The position numbers were made by a program, and so were the translations under genes. DNA of 6,387 bases from Candidatus Microgenomates bacterium. GTDB taxonomy: Bacteria > Patescibacteriota > Microgenomatia > UBA1406 > GWC2-37-13. The notes beneath the pieces are model-generated. The model saw only the letters and a program-made list of their open reading frames with translations, was not told the origin of the DNA and made no database searches. How positions within the stretch are numbered: the first letter of the stretch is position 1; every line of letters begins with the position of its first letter. The DNA is taken from the NCBI GenBank assembly GCA_016178125.1, contig JACOTV010000127.1, positions 1-6,387 on the forward strand. The letters are read 5' to 3'. This document shows, in pieces, positions 1-5,991 of the stretch.

Positions 1-300
1 ACCGTTGACTCACATTTCGGTGATCACTTGTCCCCAGCTCAATTAACGGGGGACGAATACCAATCGGACTGGGAACAGCTTTCGCAGGGAATGAAAGTGG
101 TTACTTCGGCTATTGCAGCTCCCGACCTATTGTCGCACAAACTGTCGAGCACTCAACCACAAAATGTTGAACTATATAAAAAAGTGATCGGAACACATCT
201 ACACCTCTTGCAACCCCTTGCCGACCTTGCTGGGCTTTCGCTGACTGATTATCTTGCCACAATCGGCATGGATCCCGCGTTTCTCGCCCTTGCCGCTTAA
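1..300 (+). CDS. C-terminal part of an unidentified protein (5' end outside window)
   Basis: The frame is open from the first base and ends at TAA 298-300, giving 99 visible residues; the true start is probably upstream of the window. A TTG at 28 could serve as a start but has no supporting ribosome site. I do not recognise the product. It looks soluble: there is no membrane segment or signal peptide. The last 40 residues are predominantly helical and leucine-rich (a HLHLLQPLADLAGLSL stretch, then a hydrophobic tail ending in Leu-Ala-Leu-Ala-Ala). That stretch faintly recalls the final helices of MazG-type nucleotide pyrophosphohydrolases, but the acidic catalytic motif is not visible, so I do not assign that function. 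It is separated from gyrB by 67 bases holding a candidate promoter, so it is probably a different transcription unit. Long-frame coding plus sensible amino-acid composition support it as a gene; function is unknown. Confidence 0.6.
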   Translation, partial: TVDSHFGDHLSPAQLTGDEYQSDWEQLSQGMKVVTSAIAAPDLLSHKLSSTQPQNVELYKKVIGTHLHLLQPLADLAGLSLTDYLATIGMDPAFLALAA

Positions 301-327
301 GAACCATTATCTCGTGCATATTTGTAC

Positions 328-356
328 TTGCCCGAAGCCACAAAATTTAGTAGACT
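328..356 (+). promoter_or_regulatory. Candidate sigma70-type promoter for the gyrB-ppa-gyrA unit
   Basis: A TTGCCC hexamer at 328-333 and a TAGACT hexamer at 351-356 are separated by 17 bases; each matches four of six consensus positions (TTGACA, TATAAT). Transcription would be expected to start near 363, only about 5 bases before the gyrB ATG at 368. The interval between the upstream stop codon and gyrB is the natural place for a promoter. The match is moderate and could be chance, but the placement agrees with the better promoters at 5250-5255 and 5978-5983. Confidence 0.4.
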
Positions 357-367
357 GTGCTGTTCAT

Positions 368-2113
368 ATGGCTACAGATAAATCTTCAAATTATTCAGGA
401 GAATCCATCGTCGTCCTTGAAGGACTCGAACCCGTACGCAAACGCCCGGGTATGTATATCGGGTCAACTTCACAGACCGGCGTCAATCATTGTCTGCATG
501 AAATCGTCGATAATGCAGTCGACGAAGCACTTGCCGGATATTGCCACAATATATTGGTCCGTGTCGAAGACAATGGCTACCTTACGGTCTTTGATGATGG
601 CCGCGGTATTCCCGTCGACGTAAACAAAAAGCATGGCGTTTCAGCACTTGAGTTGGTCATGACCAAACTCCACGCCGGCGGAAAATTTACCACCTCTGCA
701 TACAAAGTTTCAGGTGGACTACATGGTGTCGGTGCCTCGGTCGTGAATGCACTCTCAGAACACACCATCGTCGAAGTCAAAAAAGACGGCCAAATCTTTC
801 GCCAAGAATACGTTAAAATCCAAAACAACAAAACCAATGATCGCGTCGCGTACTTTTTCGACGGGGGAATCTTGTCGCTTCTTCGCGACATGAATGCAAC
901 TCGCAAAACATATCACGAACCCATCTTCATGCGCAAACAGTTTGACGACAAAGAAGTAGAAGTCGCCATCCAATACAACGATTCGATCAACGAACATGTT
1001 ATGTCGTTTGTGAACGTCATTAACACCCACGAAGGCGGCACCCATCTAACCGGTTTCCGTATCGCGCTGACACGATCGATCAATAAATACGCCATGTCAG
1101 TGCTTGGCGAAAAGGATCTCAAGGAGACACTAACCGGCGAAGACACCAAAGAAGGACTCGCCGCAATTGTGTACGTTAAAATGCCATCAACCAATCTGCA
1201 GTTTGAGGGACAAACGAAAACCAAACTCGGCAATTCCGAAGTACAGTCAATAGTTCAGCAATCAGTCGGGGAATACCTCGACGTATTCTTTGAAGAAAAT
1301 CCACGAATTGGAAAAGAAATCTTAGCCCGCATTTTGCTCGCCCAAAAAGCCCGCCTCGCAGCCAAAGCCGCAAAAGAAGCCGTTATGCGAAAAGGAGCCT
1401 TAGAAGGCGCCACGCTACCTGGTAAACTAGCAGACTGTTCTGAAAAAGACCCCGCGATGTCTGAGATATTCTTAGTCGAGGGAAACAGCGCAGGCGGCAC
1501 CGCAAAACAAGGCCGAAACCGTCGATTCCAGGCAATCCTTCCGCTTCGCGGAAAGGTTCTTAATACCGAACGCGCCTATTTAGACAAAGTCCTTTCGTTT
1601 AAAGAGCTAAAAGATTTGGTTATCGCCCTCGGCATGGGAATTGGGGAAAATATCGACTACAAAAAGCTCCGCTATCATAAAATATTTATTATGACCGACG
1701 CAGACGTCGACGGCGAACACATTCGTACGCTTCTGTTAACGTTCTTTTTTAGACACCTTCCCGAGATTGTGAAAAATGGTCATTTGTACATCGCTATGCC
1801 TCCGCTTTTTAAGATCCAGCACGGAAAGAAAGCAAAGTATGCGTTCACCGAAGCCGAGCGCGACGCAGCGATTGCCTCAATGAGTGCAAACGGCGCAAAT
1901 CCCGTAGTACAGCGCTATAAAGGTCTTGGCGAAATGAACGCAGAACAGTTATGGGAAACTACCATGAACCCGCAACACAGAATTATCAAAGTAGTAAATG
2001 TCGAGGACGCCGAAGAAGCCGATCTAGTGTTCACCATGCTCATGGGAGACGAAGTCCCGCCACGCAAGAAATTTATTGTTACCCATGCCAAGATGGCCAA
2101 TTTGGATATATAA
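368..2113 (+). CDS. gyrB: DNA gyrase subunit B (ATPase/TOPRIM subunit), with a shortened ATPase domain
   Basis: GyrB supplies ATP hydrolysis and the TOPRIM metal site of DNA gyrase, the A2B2 type II topoisomerase that negatively supercoils DNA in the cytoplasm. The ATG at 368 is chosen because the protein then opens with a typical GyrB N-terminus leading into LEGLEPVRKRPGMYIG; the in-frame TTG at 254 would overlap the previous gene and add unrelated residues. Of 581 residues, the GHKL ATPase domain shows HEIVDNAVDE (Glu45, Asn49), DDGRGIP (from Asp76) and GGLHGVG (116-122). The transducer domain follows, with the QTKTKLGNSEV lysine loop (282-292). TOPRIM carries Glu371 in EGNSAGG and DADVD (444-448). 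The C-terminal QRYKGLGEMN is intact. Compared with E. coli GyrB, about 55 residues (roughly E. coli 146-200) are missing after residue 148. The TOPRIM motif has Asn373 where Asp is usual. There is no Shine-Dalgarno; a candidate promoter sits 11 bases before the ATG. Without E. coli's C-terminal insertion, about 640 residues is usual, so the short length matches the deletion. Confidence 0.98.
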   Translation: MATDKSSNYSGESIVVLEGLEPVRKRPGMYIGSTSQTGVNHCLHEIVDNAVDEALAGYCHNILVRVEDNGYLTVFDDGRGIPVDVNKKHGVSALELVMTKLHAGGKFTTSAYKVSGGLHGVGASVVNALSEHTIVEVKKDGQIFRQEYVKIQNNKTNDRVAYFFDGGILSLLRDMNATRKTYHEPIFMRKQFDDKEVEVAIQYNDSINEHVMSFVNVINTHEGGTHLTGFRIALTRSINKYAMSVLGEKDLKETLTGEDTKEGLAAIVYVKMPSTNLQFEGQTKTKLGNSEVQSIVQQSVGEYLDVFFEENPRIGKEILARILLAQKARLAAKAAKEAVMRKGALEGATLPGKLADCSEKDPAMSEIFLVEGNSAGGTAKQGRNRRFQAILPLRGKVLNTERAYLDKVLSFKELKDLVIALGMGIGENIDYKKLRYHKIFIMTDADVDGEHIRTLLLTFFFRHLPEIVKNGHLYIAMPPLFKIQHGKKAKYAFTEAERDAAIASMSANGANPVVQRYKGLGEMNAEQLWETTMNPQHRIIKVVNVEDAEEADLVFTMLMGDEVPPRKKFIVTHAKMANLDI

Positions 2114-2134
2114 TTATCATTTCAAATTACATTT

Positions 2135-2650
2135 ATGAATCTTTCAAAAATTCCCGCCGGTAAAAACCCCGCAGAAGGGGAGATTAACGTTGTTATCGAA
2201 ATTCCCGAAGGCTCGTTTATTAAATACGAAATGGATAAAGATATGGAAACTATCGTTGTTGACCGATTTGGGACTACCACGATGGCGTTCCCCGCAAATT
2301 ATGGATTCATCCCCCAAACCCACGGCGAAGACGGCGATCCCTTAGATGTCCTACTGATAACGCCGGTTCCCGTCGCTCCGGGGGTTGTTGTTTCAGGCCG
2401 CGTCATCGGAATGCTCGAAATGGAAGACGAAGAAGGAATTGATACCAAAATCATCGCGCTTCCCACCAAGAAAGCCGATCCGTTTCACGCACATGTTGAA
2501 ACGGTCGATGATTTGCACGACATCGAAAAGAAAAAGATTAAGCATTATTTTGACCACTATAAAGATCTTGAACCCAACAAATGGGTCAAAACCAAAGACT
2601 TTTTAGGAGTCGACAAGGCAATCGAAGCAATCAAGAAGTCGATGAAGTAA
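2135..2650 (+). CDS. ppa: Inorganic pyrophosphatase, family I (soluble)
   Basis: This cytoplasmic Mg2+-dependent enzyme hydrolyses pyrophosphate to two phosphates, pulling nucleic-acid synthesis, tRNA charging and nucleotide activation forward. The 171 residues match the normal bacterial family I length (E. coli about 176) and align almost without gaps. It opens with NLSKIPAGK; E22, K30 and R44 match substrate and metal ligands; Tyr56 lies in NYGFIP. The family signature DGDPLD is at 66-71, with metal-binding Asp66 and Asp71. Asp98 and Asp103 in MEDEEGIDTK supply the third metal cluster, and HYKDLE (141-146) gives Tyr142 and Lys143. No catalytic residue appears lost. The ATG follows the gyrB stop by 21 bases with no Shine-Dalgarno, so translation may be coupled or rely on an unstructured A/T-rich leader. 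A TATCAT at 2115-2120 is a possible weak internal -10, without a good -35. The gene ends in two in-frame TAA codons (2648-2653). Its place between gyrB and gyrA is the unusual point. Confidence 0.98.
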   Translation: MNLSKIPAGKNPAEGEINVVIEIPEGSFIKYEMDKDMETIVVDRFGTTTMAFPANYGFIPQTHGEDGDPLDVLLITPVPVAPGVVVSGRVIGMLEMEDEEGIDTKIIALPTKKADPFHAHVETVDDLHDIEKKKIKHYFDHYKDLEPNKWVKTKDFLGVDKAIEAIKKSMK

Positions 2651-2651
2651 T

Positions 2652-2655
2652 AAGG
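2652..2655 (+). promoter_or_regulatory. Weak Shine-Dalgarno for gyrA
   Basis: AAGG lies 10 bases before the gyrA ATG at 2666 and overlaps the second of the tandem ppa stop codons. It matches only four bases of the AAGGAGG consensus and its spacing is slightly long. The 15-base ppa-gyrA gap also allows translational coupling. Among the internal starts of this operon it is the only one with any Shine-Dalgarno-like match. Confidence 0.35.
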
Positions 2656-2665
2656 TAACCTAACC

Positions 2666-5212
2666 ATGGCAGACGATAAATCAATAACATCCAATTACGC
2701 AGGGCAGACCATCCAGTCTGCTGAGATCGTTTCCGAGATGAAACGCTCGTACTTAGACTACGCAATGAGCGTCATCGTTATGCGTGCGTTGCCCGACGTG
2801 CGTGATGGACTAAAACCCGTGCATCGCCGCATTTTGTTTGCGATGCACAAAATGGGTCTCACCAGTAGCGCGCGGTTTTCTAAGTCAGCATCGGTTGTCG
2901 GAGAGGTATTGGGTAAATATCATCCTCACGGCGACGCACCGGTATACGAAGCATTGGCACGTATGGCCCAAGACTTCACGATGCGGTATCCACTCGTTAG
3001 GGGTCAAGGTAACTTTGGCTCAATAGATGGCGATCCACCGGCTGCAATGCGTTACACCGAGGTCAAACTTTCAAAAATCGCCGAAGAAATGCTCGCCGAC
3101 ATCGAAAAAGAAACCGTCGATTATATCGACAACTTTGATGGCCGCCTCAAAGAGCCCGTGTACATGCCCGCAAAACTGCCGAATCTGTTGCTGATGGGGG
3201 CCGAGGGAATTGCCGTGGGTATGGCGACCAAAATCCCGCCACACAATCTTTCAGAGCTCGTTGACGCAATCGTCCACACGATCGATAAAGCAAAAATCAC
3301 TATCCCCACAGAAGGCAAGGAACCCATCAAAACAAAAGGTTCAGCCCGCGAAGATGCGCCGTTTATTAGCTACGAGACAACCACTGAGGACCTCTTGGAA
3401 TATATTAAAGGCCCCGATTTCCCAACAGCGGGTATTATCTACGGCGCAAACGAAATCCGCGAAGTGTACTCTACGGGTCGAGGCCGCGTGCTCATTCGTG
3501 GAAAAGTCGAAGAAGAGGAAATGAAAGGCGGTCGTACATCGATCATCGTCCGCGAGCTGCCCTATCAGGTAAACAAATCGAATCTCGTTGAGAAAATAGC
3601 GAACCTTGTAAACGATAAAAAAATTGTTGGGATCAGCGACTTGCGCGACGAATCAGACCGTGATGGTATCCGCATCGTTATCGAACTTAAGCGCGACGCC
3701 GTATACAAACAAGTATTGAACAACCTCTTTAAATACACCGAACTGCAAACAACATTTCCCGTAAATATTGTCGCCCTTGTTGAGGGCGTTCCCCAAACAT
3801 TGGGCGTTAAGTCGATTCTCGAATACTACCTCAAGCACCGTATCGACATAATCACCAAACGTTCAGAATTCGAGCTTGCACAAGCCAAACATCGCGCACA
3901 TATTCTTGAAGGGTATCTTATCGCGCTTGATCACATCGACGAAGTCATCAAAATCATCCGCGGTTCACAGACTGAGGCCGAGGCCAAGGTAAGCCTTATG
4001 GCCAAATTCAAGTTCTCCGAAATTCAGGTAAACGCCATTCTCGAGATGCAGCTTCGCCGCCTCACCGGCCTTGAGCGCGACAAAATCGAGAACGAACTCA
4101 AAGAACTCAAAAAAATCATCGATTACCTCGAAAGTCTCTTAAAAGACGTCTTCAAAATGCTTGAGGTTATTAAAACCGAGATCCTCGAACTCAAACAAAA
4201 ATATGGTGACGACCGTAAAACTCGTGTGATTAAAGCAAAGCCCGGCGAGATTACCGATGAACAGCTTATCGAAAACAAAGAAGTCATCGTAGTTATGACC
4301 AAAGAAGGATACATTAAACAAGTTCCCCGCGAAACGTTTAAAGTACAAAACCGTGGCGGAAAAGGAGTCTCGGGGATGGAGACCAAAGAAGCCGACAATG
4401 TGGCCCACTTACAGACCGCCATGGCACACGACTATATCTTATTCTTCTCAAATCAGGGCCGCGTATTCCAAACGCGCGTGTGGGAAATTCCCCAGGGAAC
4501 ACGCATATCAAAAGGAAAAGCCATCGTAAACGTCATTACGCTGCGCCCCGACGAAAAAGTAACCTCTATGCTCACGTTTGACAAGGAACTACAGAACAAG
4601 GCGAGCATGTATGTTCTTATGTCGACCAAAAAGGGAACCGTCAAAAAAACCGGATTCGATCAGTTTGCCAATATTCGTGCAAACGGAATCGTGGCAATCA
4701 AACTCGACGCCGACGACGAGCTCCTTTGGGTAAACCTCACCGATGGCAAACACAATGTAATCCTCACCTCAAAAGACGGCAAGACCATCGTATTTAAAGA
4801 AGACGAAATCCGCCCCACCGGTCGTGCCTCAATGGGCGTGCGCGGCATGACCCTTGAGGGAAATAACGAAATCGTTTCGGCCGATGTATTTGGGATCGAA
4901 GAATTTAAGAAAAACCTGTTTGTAATAGGCGAGCGCGGAATTGGTAAAAAAACCGAGCTTTCGCTTTTTAAGGGTCAGCATCGCGGTGGCAAGGGCGTGA
5001 AAGTCGCCTCAGTCGACGACAAGATGGGCAAAATTGCGTTTGTCGAAATAATCGAAATTGGCCAAACCGATGTCATAATCACCTCAGACCATGGACAAGT
5101 CGTTAAGATCCCGCTTAAATCGATTCCTTCACGCTCGCGAAGCGCCAAGGGGGTCATTCTCATGCGCTTCTCCGATAAGCAGGACCGCGTCTCAACCGCG
5201 ACGTTTGTATAA
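2666..5212 (+). CDS. gyrA: DNA gyrase subunit A (DNA cleavage and wrapping subunit)
   Basis: GyrA cuts and rejoins the gate DNA segment and wraps DNA so that gyrase can introduce negative supercoils with GyrB. The 848 residues cover the full family architecture. The winged-helix cleavage domain starts with YLDYAMSVIVMRALPDVRDG (29-48); KYHPHGD is at 84-90; and the catalytic tyrosine is Tyr130 in AAMRYTE. The tower follows, then a charged coiled coil (about 390-515) with the helical exit gate containing RRLTGLE (464-470). The C-terminal beta-pinwheel begins near 535. It contains GyrA-box-like QNRGGKG (561-567) and a second copy, QHRGGKG (771-777), which favour GyrA over ParC. Relative to E. 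coli there is an insertion of about 27 residues near 214-240, before GPDFPTAG. The quinolone-determining region reads Ala91-Pro92...Glu95 at E. coli positions 83, 84 and 87. The ATG at 2666 fits the family start and has a weak upstream AAGG. The gene ends in TAA immediately followed by an in-frame TAG. Confidence 0.99.
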   Translation: MADDKSITSNYAGQTIQSAEIVSEMKRSYLDYAMSVIVMRALPDVRDGLKPVHRRILFAMHKMGLTSSARFSKSASVVGEVLGKYHPHGDAPVYEALARMAQDFTMRYPLVRGQGNFGSIDGDPPAAMRYTEVKLSKIAEEMLADIEKETVDYIDNFDGRLKEPVYMPAKLPNLLLMGAEGIAVGMATKIPPHNLSELVDAIVHTIDKAKITIPTEGKEPIKTKGSAREDAPFISYETTTEDLLEYIKGPDFPTAGIIYGANEIREVYSTGRGRVLIRGKVEEEEMKGGRTSIIVRELPYQVNKSNLVEKIANLVNDKKIVGISDLRDESDRDGIRIVIELKRDAVYKQVLNNLFKYTELQTTFPVNIVALVEGVPQTLGVKSILEYYLKHRIDIITKRSEFELAQAKHRAHILEGYLIALDHIDEVIKIIRGSQTEAEAKVSLMAKFKFSEIQVNAILEMQLRRLTGLERDKIENELKELKKIIDYLESLLKDVFKMLEVIKTEILELKQKYGDDRKTRVIKAKPGEITDEQLIENKEVIVVMTKEGYIKQVPRETFKVQNRGGKGVSGMETKEADNVAHLQTAMAHDYILFFSNQGRVFQTRVWEIPQGTRISKGKAIVNVITLRPDEKVTSMLTFDKELQNKASMYVLMSTKKGTVKKTGFDQFANIRANGIVAIKLDADDELLWVNLTDGKHNVILTSKDGKTIVFKEDEIRPTGRASMGVRGMTLEGNNEIVSADVFGIEEFKKNLFVIGERGIGKKTELSLFKGQHRGGKGVKVASVDDKMGKIAFVEIIEIGQTDVIITSDHGQVVKIPLKSIPSRSRSAKGVILMRFSDKQDRVSTATFV

Positions 5213-5225
5213 TAGGCTGTCGATG

Positions 5226-5255
5226 CTGACGGTTCCCCAGTAATGTTGTTATAAT
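5226..5255 (+). promoter_or_regulatory. Strong extended -10 promoter, likely giving a leaderless mRNA
   Basis: A perfect TATAAT at 5250-5255 is preceded by TGT (5247-5249), forming a full extended -10 (TGnTATAAT). CTGACG at 5226-5231 keeps the TGAC core of the -35, with an 18-base spacer. The expected start, about 7 bases past the -10, falls at 5262, which is the A of the ATG of the next gene. No Shine-Dalgarno is present. This is the best promoter in the window and marks the start of a new transcription unit after gyrA. Confidence 0.75.
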
Positions 5256-5261
5256 GCTCGT

Positions 5262-5924
5262 ATGTCAGAAGATATGTCAGCCGAACGACCACTGCCGCCA
5301 CAAGAGCTACAACCTAAGCCATCGCTTATTGATCAGATACACGAAGTGCAGCAAGAGCTCAGCGCACTCACCGTTGACTGGACTTCTCCTTCTCATGAAT
5401 CAATTATTAAGCGTGAACAGTATCGCGAATTGTGCCATCAGGAGAATGCGCTGAGCGCTGAATATTTTGCTGAGCTCGTACATGAAAATAAGGATTTACT
5501 CCCCGAATCCTTTCGCGATGCAACAATTGCCTATGGAGCAGGTGATTTCGCGTTTACTATCCAGCTCAAACAGAAAGGCCGTGGAGGATTCGTCACGTTT
5601 TCCCGCTCATCCCACTATTATGACACTGATAAAGATAAATGGATTACCGACAGTAAGCGACAGGGGAACGGATTGCAGGTTCCGTACATGGATACCCAGT
5701 CAAGCTCAGGAGCACAAATTAAGTACGGTGACTTTCTACCGATGGAGCCGTTTCTTGATCCCACACGCTCCCGTGGCGCATTTGACGGACTCTCTAAGCA
5801 GCTTGGCGAGGCTGCAGTTAAACCGTTTCAGCCGGCTTGGCTTACCGAGCATATTCCCGGAATAGACAAGGTTTCACCATTTCCCTTGGTTATTCATACT
5901 CCGAGCCTACCTAAATCCGTATAA
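5262..5924 (+). CDS. Unrecognised 220-residue soluble protein
   Basis: I do not recognise this protein. The ATG at 5262 is chosen because it coincides with the predicted transcription start of a near-perfect extended -10 promoter; a second in-frame ATG at 5274 is possible. The first 20 residues are rich in Pro, Glu and Gln and probably disordered. Residues about 21-80 are charged and helical, with the only cysteine at 58. Residues about 88-160 are rich in Gly, aromatic and polar residues (FAFTIQL, GRGGFVTFSRSSHYYD) and look like beta structure. The C-terminal 40 residues contain several prolines. There is no signal peptide, membrane segment or obvious catalytic motif. The coding frame is uninterrupted and its codon use resembles the gyrase genes, though slightly less C-ending. 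It is separated from gyrA by 49 bases and from folD by 67, each containing a promoter, so it is probably transcribed alone. It could be lineage-specific. Confidence 0.8.
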   Translation: MSEDMSAERPLPPQELQPKPSLIDQIHEVQQELSALTVDWTSPSHESIIKREQYRELCHQENALSAEYFAELVHENKDLLPESFRDATIAYGAGDFAFTIQLKQKGRGGFVTFSRSSHYYDTDKDKWITDSKRQGNGLQVPYMDTQSSSGAQIKYGDFLPMEPFLDPTRSRGAFDGLSKQLGEAAVKPFQPAWLTEHIPGIDKVSPFPLVIHTPSLPKSV

Positions 5925-5974
5925 ATACTTTAAACACTACGGCCGAAAATACCCTACAGGAACCGCTGAAAATG

Positions 5975-5983
5975 TGGTAGAAT
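5975..5983 (+). promoter_or_regulatory. Extended -10 promoter for the folD-like gene
   Basis: TGG at 5975-5977 followed by TAGAAT at 5978-5983 forms an extended -10 (five of six TATAAT positions). No good -35 lies 16-18 bases upstream, which extended -10 promoters can tolerate. Transcription would start near 5990, two bases before the ATG at 5992. A GAGG at 5984-5987 resembles a Shine-Dalgarno but is only four bases from the ATG and would lie upstream of that start site, so the leaderless reading is preferred. Confidence 0.55.
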
Positions 5984-5991
5984 GAGGCTTA

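Noticed and set aside
254..367. N-terminal extension of gyrB from the in-frame TTG at 254
   Set aside because: It would overlap the upstream gene and add 38 residues unlike any GyrB N-terminus; the ATG at 368 gives the expected family start.
800..862. Frameshift or pseudogene reading of gyrB
   Set aside because: The frame is continuous, flanking motifs are intact on both sides and there is no internal stop; an in-frame deletion fits better, so the gene is listed as a CDS.
2115..2120. TATCAT as a separate promoter for ppa
   Set aside because: No -35 at suitable spacing and a longer gap to the ATG than in the other promoters; operon read-through is simpler.
4123..4422. Antisense reading frames opposite gyrA (and similar ones opposite gyrB and folD)
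   Set aside because: They are shadows of well-identified genes, with compositions typical of reversed coding sequence and no start signals.
5213..5261. Transcription terminator after gyrA
   Set aside because: No stable inverted repeat followed by a T-run was found in the 49-base gap; the unit must end by other means or read through.
5984..5987. GAGG as the Shine-Dalgarno of folD
   Set aside because: Only four bases separate it from the ATG, and the extended -10 at 5975-5983 predicts a transcript starting after it.
5925..5991. Terminator or small RNA between the orphan gene and folD
   Set aside because: No convincing hairpin or T-run; the stretch is explained by the promoter at its right end.
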